NCBI GenBank assembly: GCA_965219705.1
Contig: OZ244789.1
Span: 2,542,001 to 2,606,000 of the forward strand
DNA: 64,000 nucleotides
Direction: 5' to 3'
Source: JAJECS01 sp965219705
Lineage (GTDB): Bacteria > Chloroflexota > UBA11872
Made by a program: the position numbers and the translations under genes. Numbering within the stretch: the stretch's first letter is position 1; each line of letters begins with the position of its first letter. Shown here piece after piece: positions 7,283 to 15,954 of the stretch. The notes beneath the pieces were generated by a model. That model saw only the letters and a list, made by a program, of their open reading frames with translations, made no database searches and was not told the DNA's origin.

Positions 7283-9076
7283 ATGCAGCTGAGCGACGAG
7301 CGCGCGGTGGCGCCGAGCACTGCCGGTCGCGTCTCCGTGGTCGAGCTCGGTGCGGAGACGCGAATGGGCGTCTTCGCGCGGCAAGACGGTTCGTACCGTC
7401 TCCTGACGGTGGCCGGGGCGCCCAGCACCCTGGACGCGCCCGATTTCGACCTGACGCCGAGCTTCGAGCGGGCCGCGGCGGAAGCTGAAGCGCTGGCCGG
7501 GGCCTACTACGCCCTGCCCGAGTCCTCCCCCCGTCCGCACGGGGCGCCGCGCACGCCGCCGGTGGGCGCCGCGGTGGGCCGCGGCTTGGCGCCGGGGCCG
7601 TCGTGCTTCGTGGTGAGCAATCTCGTCGCGCGCGATCTCGAAGCGCTCGAAGCCGAACTCACGGCCCGTGAATTCGTCGTCATTGGCCGCGCCACGACGG
7701 CTGCGCGTGAATTCCGGGACCGGATCGACGGCCCGGCGACCATCGACGTCATCACGGCGCAGCGGCCCAACATCGTGGTGGTAGCGCTGACGGAGGACCG
7801 GGACGGGCAGGGCCTGGCCTACATGGCCGACCTCCTGGTTGGCGGGCTGGCCGGTCGTGATACGAGCTACGTACCGGTCATTGCCATCCTTTACGGCGGC
7901 GAGCTGGATGAGCGCACGTTCACCGGCCTCCATCAGGCGTTTCCGGTGCACGCCGTGTCCGTGCAGGGTGGCAGCGTGGACGTCCCGCTCGAAATGACCG
8001 GGCCGGACTCGCTGCTCGATGACGTGGTGCAGACCGTCAAGGCCCGGCGCTTCGCCGGTCGGCGCGTGCCGGCGGAGGTCGCCGACGCTCCCGCCTATTC
8101 GACCGTCGCCGCGTTGGAAGTGGCGGCCCAGGCGCTGGCAACCCAGCAGGATCTTGAGGTGGCGGCGGTGTCGCTCGATGACGACCACGTGTCCATCGTT
8201 GGCTACCAGGCCGGCGCGGCGGTCAGCGTGGGGCTGGGGCATGGGCACGACATCGCGCGGGCGTACCACATCGCGCTGCAAACGCCGATCGAGCGCGTGG
8301 CCCAGTGGGCGCCGGAGGAGCCGATTCCGCAGGCGTTGCGACTCAGCGCCTTGAATCGCTCGGCGCACCCGGCGGCGGTTGCCGCGTCCTCGATGGAGTT
8401 GCAGCTGTCCCATGCCGTGTGGATGGCCGCGGCGCGTCAGGCCCTGCGCGCTTCGGAAGACGGCCGCAGCCCACTGAATCATGAGGCGCTTGATCTGGTG
8501 GTCCTCACGGGACGCGCCGCGCGCACCGCCGGCCGGCCGGTGCAGGCCGCGCTGTTGCTCGTGAACATCCTGGAGCCGGCCGGCGTCACGCAACTGGCGC
8601 TCGATCCGGCTTCGAGCCTGGCCATGCAGGGCGCGCTGGCCCGCACCGGCGCTCGGGTTGCCTTCGAGTCGGCCCTCGTCCCGTTGGGCGTATGCGTCGC
8701 CCCGCGCGGCCGCGGGAAGGCCGGCGAGCCGGCCGTGCTGGTTGACGTTCGGCCAAGCTCGGGTGCTCGCATCGAACGCGAAGTGAGCGCCGGTGCGCTC
8801 GACGTGATCCAGTGGGACGCACGCGTGCCGGCCGAGGTTCGGATTTGGCCGCAGCCGCGCTTCGACGTGGGTTTGGGTAACGGCCGCCCGGCGCGGCTCA
8901 AGGCAAGTGTCGGGGCCGGCCTGGTGGGACTGATCGTCGACGCGCGAGGACGGCCGCTGGTCTGGCCGGACGAGCCCGACGAGCGCCAGGCTCGCCTGCA
9001 ACAGTGGCTGCGCTCGATGGACGCCTTTCCCCCCACCGCCACGGGGACCGCGCCGCCGAGGCCTCATGGTGGCTGA
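7283..9076 (+). CDS. Degenerate MutL-type (glutamate mutase L-like) actin-fold protein
   Basis: This 597-residue protein resembles the MutL/glutamate mutase L family of actin-like ATPases widespread in Chloroflexota. The N-terminus VSVVELGAETRMGVF aligns with the family's IxDIGSTTTKxxLF phosphate loop, followed by GSYRLLTVAGAPSTLDAP. The end has the typical VGLIVDARGRPLVWP. The key DxGSTTTK residues are replaced by ELGAETRM (21-29), so ATP binding may be lost. No glutamate mutase subunits are nearby. The stop overlaps the start of the next gene by 11 bp, indicating translational coupling. The family call comes from remembered motif similarity. Confidence 0.6.
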   Translation: MQLSDERAVAPSTAGRVSVVELGAETRMGVFARQDGSYRLLTVAGAPSTLDAPDFDLTPSFERAAAEAEALAGAYYALPESSPRPHGAPRTPPVGAAVGRGLAPGPSCFVVSNLVARDLEALEAELTAREFVVIGRATTAAREFRDRIDGPATIDVITAQRPNIVVVALTEDRDGQGLAYMADLLVGGLAGRDTSYVPVIAILYGGELDERTFTGLHQAFPVHAVSVQGGSVDVPLEMTGPDSLLDDVVQTVKARRFAGRRVPAEVADAPAYSTVAALEVAAQALATQQDLEVAAVSLDDDHVSIVGYQAGAAVSVGLGHGHDIARAYHIALQTPIERVAQWAPEEPIPQALRLSALNRSAHPAAVAASSMELQLSHAVWMAAARQALRASEDGRSPLNHEALDLVVLTGRAARTAGRPVQAALLLVNILEPAGVTQLALDPASSLAMQGALARTGARVAFESALVPLGVCVAPRGRGKAGEPAVLVDVRPSSGARIEREVSAGALDVIQWDARVPAEVRIWPQPRFDVGLGNGRPARLKASVGAGLVGLIVDARGRPLVWPDEPDERQARLQQWLRSMDAFPPTATGTAPPRPHGG

Positions 9077-10154
9077 GCACGTCAGTCGCGCCATTCGGCG
9101 AACCGTGCGGAGCGGCAGTCTCCGCCGGCGGCACGTCTTGCCAAGCTCGGGCCGCATCCTGGTGAATGAGGGTGACGAGGTGGTCATGGGCCAGGTCTGG
9201 GGCCGCGGTCGTATGCGCACCGGGGTGACGGTGGCCGACTTGCCGCGATTGCTCAACGCCCAGTTGGCCGACGTGCCTCGGCTGCTCACGGTGAGCCGCG
9301 CCGAGATCGTCGAGGAAGACACGTTGCTCGCCGAATCGCCCGGACGGATGGGGATTGGGCGGCAGTGGCGGGCGCCGGCGCGCGGCATGCTCGCCAGCGT
9401 GAGCGCGCGCACCGGGGTCGCGATATTCGTGCGCGAGGTGCGCGAGGTTGCGTTGCACTGCCGCCTCGCGGGAACCGTCGTCAGCGTCACCGCGGGCGAG
9501 TCGATCGTGATCGAAGGCCAAGGCGTCGCCATTGCCGGCGCGCTGGGTGCGGGCGGGCGCGCCGTCGGGCCTTTGCGCGTCATCGAGTCGGGCGATCGTC
9601 CGGAGGACGTGGCCACGGGAGGCGAGATTCTCGTCACGCCCGACCCGCTGCGCACTGAATGGATGCAGCGCGCCGTCGAGGCCCGCGTCGCGGGGGTCAT
9701 TGCCCCATCGGCTGACGACGAGACCCTATCCGAGCTGGCGCTGGCCCCAACCATCGTTGGTTTGCCGTTGCCGTCAGACGCCCCGCTCACGCCGCCGCTG
9801 CCCACCCTCCTGACGGAGGGCTTCGGCCACACGCGCATGCCGCGCGCCCTGCAGCGCATGTTCCGGGGCAGCGCCGACGAGTTGGTGTCCGTCGTCGGGA
9901 GTCGTCAGCCGGGCGAGTCCGAAGTGCTGCTGCCCCCGGGACCTTCCGAGGAGATCGTCACCGAACTTCGCGTCGACGGCCTCCCGGTCCGCATCGTGGC
10001 CGGATCCGATGCCGGTGAGGAGGGTGTGGTCGTAGGGACGGCGCCGGATGTGGCGCGCGCGCCCTCGGGATCGCCAGCCGTCTGCGTGCGCGTGCAGCGG
10101 ACGCAGGGAGGCACCGTAACCGTCCCCGCAGCCAACTGCGAGGCAATCGCGTAG
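9066..10154 (+). CDS. Conserved companion of the MutL-like gene, beta-rich
   Basis: This 362-residue protein of unknown function overlaps the MutL-like gene by 11 bp. It has repeated short beta segments: GRILVNEGDEVVMGQVWGRG near the N-terminus looks like a biotinyl/KOW-like hammerhead, followed by VVSVTAGESIVIEGQGVAIAGAL. A middle segment (MQRAVEARVAGVIAPSADDE) resembles the family's subunit-interface helix. The C-terminal part again looks like a small barrel (GLPVRIVAGSDAGEEGVVVG). No transmembrane segment or signal peptide is visible. A role shared with the upstream gene is inferred only from the overlap. Confidence 0.55.
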   Translation: MVAEHVSRAIRRTVRSGSLRRRHVLPSSGRILVNEGDEVVMGQVWGRGRMRTGVTVADLPRLLNAQLADVPRLLTVSRAEIVEEDTLLAESPGRMGIGRQWRAPARGMLASVSARTGVAIFVREVREVALHCRLAGTVVSVTAGESIVIEGQGVAIAGALGAGGRAVGPLRVIESGDRPEDVATGGEILVTPDPLRTEWMQRAVEARVAGVIAPSADDETLSELALAPTIVGLPLPSDAPLTPPLPTLLTEGFGHTRMPRALQRMFRGSADELVSVVGSRQPGESEVLLPPGPSEEIVTELRVDGLPVRIVAGSDAGEEGVVVGTAPDVARAPSGSPAVCVRVQRTQGGTVTVPAANCEAIA

Positions 10155-10208
10155 GGCGCTCCATCCACGCCGGCGCTTCGATTGCGAGGCGGTCCGGCGG
10201 GCTCGGCG

Positions 10209-10230
10209 GGGGCGGTTCGCGAAGCGCCCC
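10209..10230. repeat. GGGGCGGTTCGCGAA palindrome, diverged copy
   Basis: One mismatched copy of the palindrome found at 47290, 48602 and 54258. Here the right arm reads GCGCCCC instead of CCGCCCC. It sits exactly at the 3' end of argS, its last base being within the argS stop codon, so it could act as a transcription-ending hairpin between argS and the convergent MutL-like operon. Confidence 0.6.
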
Positions 10231-11891
10231 TACATCCGGGCCGGCGCTTCGATTCCCAGAAGCTCCAGGCCGTTGGACAGCACCTGCCGCACGGCCGCGA
10301 CCAAGCGCAGCCGGCCGGCCGTCAGCACGGCGTCGTCGCTCACCACGCGGTGGTCGTTGTAGTAGGAGTGGAAGGCCCGAGCTAGTTCCAGCAAATAGTG
10401 CGCAATGCGGTGCGGCTCCCGCGAATCCGTGGCGTCGACCATCACCTCCGGATAGGCCAGCAGCTGCCGCACCAGGGCCGATTCCGGGGCGCCCAGGCGT
10501 GTGAGGTCCGGCGGCGCCGTCGGAGGACTCGCCGCCGCCGACCGCTGAATGCCCGCGCAGCGGGCGTGCGCCATCTGGATGTAGTAGATCGGGTTTTCCG
10601 GGTCCTCACGCTTGGCGAGCTCGAGATCGAACTCCATCTGGCTGTCGATCGCCTTGGAGAGAAAGAAGTAGCGCGTGGCGGCGGGTCCGACCTCGTCGAG
10701 CACCTCGCGCAGCGTCACGAAGCGTCCGCTGCGCTTGCCGGCGCGCGCCAAGCCATCGCCGCTGCGCACCCCGACCATCTGCGCCACGAGAATCTCCAGC
10801 CGCGACGGGTCGACGCCCAACGCCTCCATCGCCGCCTTCATCCGGGGCACGTGCCCCTGATGGTCGGCGCCCCAGATGTTGATCACGCGGTCGAATTGCC
10901 GCTCGCCGAACTTGTCCTGGTGATAGGCGATATCGGTGGCGAAGTAGGTGGGGTCCCCGCGCGACCGCACGAGCACGTTCTCGCGGTCATCGGTTCCCTC
11001 GCCCCCCACGAACCAGGTGGCGCCCTCGCGGTGCGTCACGTGTCCCGTGTCGGCCAGCGTCTGGAGCACGGCCGCGACCTCGCCGCGGGCTCGCATCTCA
11101 CGCTCCGAGTACCACACGTCGAATTCGATATCCAGGTCGCCCAGGTCGCGCTTCACCGAGGCCAGCGCGATAGCGATGGACCGCAGCTCGAACGCCTCGG
11201 CGTCTTCGTGTCCATTGACGTCGAGCCAGCGGTCGCCGTCCTCGGCGGCAATGGTTTGCCCCCATTCCGCCGCGTAGGCGCCCCGGTAGCCGTCCTCGGG
11301 GAAGGGTCGGCTCGCGCCCAGGGCGGCGGCGTAGTGATGGCGGACGGTCTGTCCAAGGACTTCGATCTGACGGCCCGCGTCATTGACATAATACTCGCGC
11401 GTCACGTCATGGCCGCGCGCGGCCAGCATGCGGGCGATGGCGTCGCCCACCACGCCGATGCGTCCGGCGCCGACCGTGAGCGGCCCTGTGGGGTTCGCGC
11501 TCAGATACTCCACCTGCACCCGCTGGGGATCTGCGACCGGCGTAGGCCCGAACGCCGCCCCGGCCTGCACGATTGCCTCGATTTGTTCAAGCACCCACCC
11601 GTCGTGGAGTCGGAAATTGATGAATCCCGGACCCGCAACCGTGACGTCGGCAATCGCCGCATCCGACGCGATATGCGCGGCAACTGCCTCCGCAATGGCG
11701 CGAGGCGCCATCTTGGCGACGCGCGCAAGGCGCAGTGCGTCCGCGCTGGCGTAGTCGGCCAGCTCGTCGCCGCGACGATCCAACCCAATCTGAGCGGCTG
11801 GCATCGGCGGCAAGTCGCCGCCCGCGAGCGCGGAGGCTAGGGCGTTTCGCAGGAGCGCGGCCAAGCGCTCACGGAGTACAAATTCAGGCAC
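10230..11891 (-). CDS. argS: Arginyl-tRNA synthetase
   Basis: Class I aminoacyl-tRNA synthetase charging tRNA-Arg, 553 residues, matching the family length. The N-terminal Arg-S additional domain (1-90) leads to the catalytic core with SANPTGPLTVGAGR (131-144). The YYVNDAGRQIEVLGQ segment is a family hallmark, KRSGRFVTLREVL marks the KMSKS loop region, and a C-terminal DALR anticodon-binding domain follows (MAHARCAGIQR to LELLGI). The HIGH box reads TVGA, so both histidines of the classical HVGH are absent. Conserved surroundings argue for an active lineage-specific variant. The gene is monocistronic, downstream of no obvious partner. Confidence 0.95.
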   Translation of the reverse strand: MPEFVLRERLAALLRNALASALAGGDLPPMPAAQIGLDRRGDELADYASADALRLARVAKMAPRAIAEAVAAHIASDAAIADVTVAGPGFINFRLHDGWVLEQIEAIVQAGAAFGPTPVADPQRVQVEYLSANPTGPLTVGAGRIGVVGDAIARMLAARGHDVTREYYVNDAGRQIEVLGQTVRHHYAAALGASRPFPEDGYRGAYAAEWGQTIAAEDGDRWLDVNGHEDAEAFELRSIAIALASVKRDLGDLDIEFDVWYSEREMRARGEVAAVLQTLADTGHVTHREGATWFVGGEGTDDRENVLVRSRGDPTYFATDIAYHQDKFGERQFDRVINIWGADHQGHVPRMKAAMEALGVDPSRLEILVAQMVGVRSGDGLARAGKRSGRFVTLREVLDEVGPAATRYFFLSKAIDSQMEFDLELAKREDPENPIYYIQMAHARCAGIQRSAAASPPTAPPDLTRLGAPESALVRQLLAYPEVMVDATDSREPHRIAHYLLELARAFHSYYNDHRVVSDDAVLTAGRLRLVAAVRQVLSNGLELLGIEAPARM

Positions 11892-11990
11892 AGGAAATCG
11901 TGCAGTCTGGGACGGACGCCCAGTGCGTCACTCCGGAATTATACGGATGAGCCGGACGCACCGGCACCGCTTGCAGACCGCCGTCTCCGG

Positions 11991-12854
11991 CTAGCGTCCC
12001 CAGTCGCGCGGATAGCGGAAGTCTCGATCGATCGTCCGGTCGGAGAGCTTGGCGATCACTGGCGGTCGTCGCTTGAACTGGGTGCGCTGGACCCGTTGGC
12101 GGATTTCCTCCACGAACGCGGCGTCGTAGCCGCCGGCAACGATCTCATCCGCCGTGTGCCACTCGTCGATCAGCAAATACAGCACCTCGTCCGCCATCTC
12201 GTAGGTGAACCCCAGCTCTTCCTCGTCGGACTGGCCCTGCCACAGATCCGCCGATGGAGGCTTGCCGAGGATGCCGGCGGGAAGGTCCAGCGCCGCCGCC
12301 AGCTGCCGCACCTGCGTCTTGTAGAGGTCGCCGATTGGGTTGGCGGCGCTGGCCATGTCGCCGTGCAACGTGCCGTAGCCCAGCAGCAGCTCGGTCTTGT
12401 TGCTGGTGCCCACCACCAGCGCGTCGAACGCCTCCGACTGGTCGTAGGTCGCGATCATGCGCGTCCGCGCCATCACGTTCCCGCGGCGCACGGGTGTCGT
12501 GGGGCCGTCGAGCTCGTCGAGGTAGCCATCGACCGCTTCGCTGATGTCGATGACCTGCGACTCGATCCCCAGGGCCTGGATCAGCGCCTCGGCGTCGTGC
12601 CGGCTGGCGGGGTTGCTGGTGCGATAGGGCAGCATGACCGCCAGCACGTTTTCGGGGCCCAAGGCCCGCGCCGCCAGCGCGCAGGTCAGGGCCGAGTCGA
12701 TGCCGCCCGAGGTGGCCACCACGGCGCGGGTGTAGCCAAACTTCGAGATCGCGTCGGCGATGAACCGCACCAGCACCTGCTCGGCAAGCGCCGTGTCCAG
12801 CCGCAAGCCCTGGCGGGCGCGACTCCGCAGTGGGGCTTCAGTGATCGATGCCAT
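11991..12854 (-). CDS. nadE: NAD+ synthetase, synthetase subunit
   Basis: Amidates nicotinic acid adenine dinucleotide to NAD+. The 287-residue ATP-pyrophosphatase domain has SGGIDS (49-54), the TSNKTELLLGYGT adenylate-site segment, and DLYKTQVRQLA. The size equals an ammonia-dependent NadE. However, the gene overlaps by 17 bp a nitrilase-fold gene upstream that has the glutaminase triad. The two together match the halves of the fused glutamine-dependent enzyme, so ammonia is probably supplied by that partner. Coupled translation of both subunits is inferred. Confidence 0.93.
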   Translation of the reverse strand: MASITEAPLRSRARQGLRLDTALAEQVLVRFIADAISKFGYTRAVVATSGGIDSALTCALAARALGPENVLAVMLPYRTSNPASRHDAEALIQALGIESQVIDISEAVDGYLDELDGPTTPVRRGNVMARTRMIATYDQSEAFDALVVGTSNKTELLLGYGTLHGDMASAANPIGDLYKTQVRQLAAALDLPAGILGKPPSADLWQGQSDEEELGFTYEMADEVLYLLIDEWHTADEIVAGGYDAAFVEEIRQRVQRTQFKRRPPVIAKLSDRTIDRDFRYPRDWGR

Positions 12855-13707
12855 CGCGGCGCTCCGCGGCGATGCGCGCGAACTCGCGGCTCACCAGCTC
12901 GATGTTTTCGTCCCGGCGCAACGGCAGGCGCGTTCGCTGGCGGCGCAGGCGGCTATCGGGCAGGTCGGCGACGATGAACGCTTCCTCGAAATCGGGCGCT
13001 CGCGCCACGCACGTGCCGTCCGGCGCCACAACTTCCGACCCGCCCCAAAAGTTCACCCCGTCCTCGAACCCCACCCGGTTCACGTGCACCACGTAGCACA
13101 CGAGCATCTGGGCGTAGAGACGGTTGAGCGCGTGCCAGGTCTCGGCGCTCCCCAACTCGCGTGAGCTGCCGCCCACGCCTCGTCCGGGGCTGCTCGACAG
13201 TCCGTAGATCACGTCCGCGCCGTCCGCCGCGACCACCGCCGCGCTGGTCGGGTGCCAGAGGTCCTCGCAGATGAGCATGGCCTGGCGTCCATGGGGCGTG
13301 TCGAAGGCGCGTAGCCGGCGCCCCGGCGCCAGGTCGCGCGCCTCGTCGAACAATCCATAGGTCACCAGATAGACCTTGTGGTGGACATGCAGCAGTTGTC
13401 CCCCGTGCGCACAGGCCGCCGCCGGAACGAAACGATGGTCGGGGGTGCGCTCGATGAATCCGAAAATGATGGCGATGTCGCGGCTGGCTTCCAGGATCGG
13501 CCCGAGACTCACGTCGTCGCGCGGGACGGCAACCTCGGCCACCAGGTCGCTCAGGAAGTATCCCGTCAGGGACTGTTCCGGGAAGACGACAACGTCGCAA
13601 CCGGCCTCCACGGCGCGGTTGGCGTACTCGACGTGGATGGCCAGGTTGTGCGCCACGTCGCCCAGACGGGGGCGAATTTGCGCCAGCGCTACCCGGATAT
13701 CGCGCAC
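12838..13707 (-). CDS. Nitrilase-fold glutaminase partner of NadE
   Basis: Carbon-nitrogen hydrolase of 289 residues with the nitrilase triad E44 (VVFPEQSLTGY), K111 (VHHKVYL) and C147 (MLICEDLWHP). The FPExxLTGY and YGxFDE segments are typical of the glutaminase domain of glutamine-dependent NAD synthetases. The frame extends to 13758, but the GTG at 13707 has AAGGGG six bases upstream and begins the conserved first strand (IRVALAQIRPRLGD). Its 3' end overlaps nadE by 17 bp. Predicted to release ammonia from glutamine for the synthetase subunit. A free-standing amidase is less likely given the overlap. Confidence 0.85.
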   Translation of the reverse strand: MRDIRVALAQIRPRLGDVAHNLAIHVEYANRAVEAGCDVVVFPEQSLTGYFLSDLVAEVAVPRDDVSLGPILEASRDIAIIFGFIERTPDHRFVPAAACAHGGQLLHVHHKVYLVTYGLFDEARDLAPGRRLRAFDTPHGRQAMLICEDLWHPTSAAVVAADGADVIYGLSSSPGRGVGGSSRELGSAETWHALNRLYAQMLVCYVVHVNRVGFEDGVNFWGGSEVVAPDGTCVARAPDFEEAFIVADLPDSRLRRQRTRLPLRRDENIELVSREFARIAAERRDGIDH

Positions 13708-13811
13708 GGGTGCCCCTTGGTGACTAGCGTGGCGCCAGTCTAGCCACTGCACCGCCACAGGCGCGGCGTCCAGTGTCCCCGGCCATGCCGTGTTGCACAG
13801 CCAAAAAAGGG

Positions 13812-13840
13812 TTGACGGGTTCCGCTATCGAGCCTAAATT
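13812..13840 (+). promoter_or_regulatory. Sigma-70 type promoter of the secreted glycosidase gene
   Basis: TTGACG (13812-13817) and TAAATT (13835-13840) are separated by exactly 17 bases. They lie about 100 bp upstream of the ATG at 13939, in a locally AT-richer spacer. This is the best consensus-like promoter noticed in the window, and it gives a leader of roughly 90 bases. Confidence 0.6.
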
Positions 13841-13938
13841 CAGCCATAACGGCTTGACGGTGAACCACGTTCGGGCTCTGGGAGGCAGAAACCCAAGCGG
13901 GCGCCGTCGTATACGTCTGCCTCCGAGGAGTTCCGCGC

Positions 13939-15825
13939 ATGCGCAAGTGGTTCGTTGTAGCCATCGTCAGTCTCTTGGTCGTCGGGGCGGTCACATCCGT
14001 CCAGGCCATCGGCTGCGATCCCCATGAAGGCACGCCGGTCGAGGGCGGCTGCCTTTACACCATCACGGGCGGCGATACGTCGGACCCGAGCGACGGATTC
14101 CCGGTCGTGGATACCGGCGAGATCAACTGGTACTCGTGCGTGCGCACACTCAATCTCCAGGATGTCGGCTATCCGATTGCCCAGCAGTTCGAGTTCAGCG
14201 GCTTTCAGATCCTTGCGTTGCAGAAGGTGATGTTGCAGTACCGGCCGGATTACGCAAACCGAGGCGGCTGTAGTCAGTTCGCGTATTTGAACTCCATGGA
14301 CCTCTTGGCGAACAGATTCAACGTCAACCTGCCCGGTGTGCCCGCACACGGCGTCCTGCCGGAGGACGAGGGTGCGAGCTTCTCACAGATCATCGAAAAC
14401 CACTTGCGGCTGCTTGACGCGAATCCCGTCCTCAAGGCCAAGTTCTTGGAGAACCCGAACTGGATCAACCTCTACGGCTTGCCGATTGCCTATGAGGAGC
14501 AGGAGATCAATGGCAACCCGCAAGGCGCCCAAGTCCTGCGGGCCCAGCGCGCCGCGTGGCGGATCTTCAACGTGCCGGCGCCCGGGACCAGGGTCGGAGT
14601 TCCTCATCTGCTCAACGTGCCGGACCAGATCAAGAAGCTGAACGGCATCATCATTCCGCAGAGCGCCAAGCGCCCGGTGACCGCCGGTCAAGCCGAGAGC
14701 ATGGCGCCGGCGCCCACGGTGCTGCCGAAGGGCCTGCAGGGCTACGGCATGCAGGGTGAGTTCCGTCGACCGGACGACCAGCAGCTGGCAAATCTTGTCA
14801 CCGGCGCCGGCTTCGGCTGGGTCAAGCAGCAGGTGCCGTGGGAAGAGGTTGAGGTCTACGGACCGGGCTGTCAGGCACGCCCGCCCAGCCAATGGTTCTG
14901 GGCAGACGTGGACCGCTTCGTCAACACCATGCGGGCCAACGGCCTGAGCATTCTCCTCAGCGTCGTGAAGGCGCCGCCGTGCCTGAAGCCGGCGGGATCG
15001 CCGCCTGGTCACGGCCCGCCCATCGACCCGGCGACCTTTGGACGTTTCATGCAAGAGCTGGCCGGCCGGTACAAGGGGCGGGTCCAGGCCTACGAGCTGT
15101 GGAACGAGGCCAACCTGCAGCGTGAATGGCCCTCACTCCGACCCACCGACCCCAACAACACCGGCCACCTCGAGTTCCTCGAGCTGGTCAAGCACGGATA
15201 TAACGGCGCCAAGCGCGGCGACCCCAACGCCTACGTGGGCTTGGGCGCCATGACGCCGGCGGGCGACACGGCCACGGCCATCGACGACCGCCGCTACTTG
15301 CAGCGTCTCTGGGCTGCCAACGGCGGCGAGGTCGCCAACTACTTCGAGTTCCTGGGCGTGCATCCTAACGGCGGGCCGAACGCGCCTGACGACACGATTC
15401 ACAACCCGGCGGCGAGCCGTGCGAAGTGCGGCGGCGGTTGGTCGACCCACGACAGCTTCTTCTTCACGCGGTACGAGCAGCTGTACGCCGATATGATCGC
15501 GGCGGGCCCGGCGTTCCGGGACAAGACGCTCTGGCTCACCGAGTTCGGCTGGGCCACGACCCCCAACCCGGCGCCAGGCTACGGGTACGCGAGATGCAAC
15601 ACCGAACAGGACCAGGCGAACTACCTCGTTCGCTCCTTTGCCAAGGTGCGGGATGAAGCGCCCTATGTGACGCACATGATCGTCTGGAACCTGAACTTCC
15701 AGCAGGTCGTGGGCTCGGATGACGAGAAATGGGCCTTTGGGATCGTGGACAGCAATCTGAATCCGCGGCCGGCTTACACCGCCCTCAAGAACATGCCGAA
15801 GTACGCCCCGCCGGTGGCGGGGTAG
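13939..15825 (+). CDS. Secreted clan-A glycoside hydrolase-like protein
   Basis: This 628-residue exported protein has a signal peptide (MRKWFVVAIVSLLVVGAV, cleavage near VQA-IG). Residues about 30-230 form a Cys-containing domain not recognised (CDPHEG, GGCLYTITGG, NRGGCSQFAYLNSM). From about 260 onward a TIM-barrel glycosidase fold follows: GFGWVKQQVPWEEVEV, then YELWNEAN with the acid/base Glu and LWLTEFGWATTPN with the nucleophile Glu. This resembles GH39/GH5-type proteins. It ends in a typical final strand (MIVWNLNF; PRPAYTALKNMP). GAGGAG lies eight bases before the ATG. It is a single gene with its own promoter and a downstream hairpin. Substrate unknown. Confidence 0.8.
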   Translation: MRKWFVVAIVSLLVVGAVTSVQAIGCDPHEGTPVEGGCLYTITGGDTSDPSDGFPVVDTGEINWYSCVRTLNLQDVGYPIAQQFEFSGFQILALQKVMLQYRPDYANRGGCSQFAYLNSMDLLANRFNVNLPGVPAHGVLPEDEGASFSQIIENHLRLLDANPVLKAKFLENPNWINLYGLPIAYEEQEINGNPQGAQVLRAQRAAWRIFNVPAPGTRVGVPHLLNVPDQIKKLNGIIIPQSAKRPVTAGQAESMAPAPTVLPKGLQGYGMQGEFRRPDDQQLANLVTGAGFGWVKQQVPWEEVEVYGPGCQARPPSQWFWADVDRFVNTMRANGLSILLSVVKAPPCLKPAGSPPGHGPPIDPATFGRFMQELAGRYKGRVQAYELWNEANLQREWPSLRPTDPNNTGHLEFLELVKHGYNGAKRGDPNAYVGLGAMTPAGDTATAIDDRRYLQRLWAANGGEVANYFEFLGVHPNGGPNAPDDTIHNPAASRAKCGGGWSTHDSFFFTRYEQLYADMIAAGPAFRDKTLWLTEFGWATTPNPAPGYGYARCNTEQDQANYLVRSFAKVRDEAPYVTHMIVWNLNFQQVVGSDDEKWAFGIVDSNLNPRPAYTALKNMPKYAPPVAG

Positions 15826-15857
15826 ACGAGGCGCGACCCTAGTCGCGCGCGACGGTC

Positions 15858-15888
15858 GGACCGGCGGGGCTGCGAGCCCCGCCGGTTC
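15858..15888 (+). terminator. GC-rich hairpin after glycosidase gene
   Basis: A near-perfect inverted repeat of 14 bases per arm with one G-U pair encloses the loop GCG (15872-15874), 32 bp after the stop at 15825. No T-tract follows, so it is either an atypical terminator or an mRNA-stabilising hairpin. Confidence 0.45.
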
Positions 15889-15954
15889 CGCCGCGGCCCG
15901 ACGCCTCGGCCGCCGGCAGGTCACGTCGAGGGTTGACCGCCTACACTTGTCGCC

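Noticed and set aside
7202..9859. 885-residue minus-strand frame over the MutL-like genes
   Set aside because: Low-complexity Arg/Ser/Pro composition and no domain; it spans two overlapping plus-strand genes with family-like sequence.
10155..10208. T-box or other leader for argS or metG
   Set aside because: No specifier stem or T-box sequence was found upstream of either synthetase gene.
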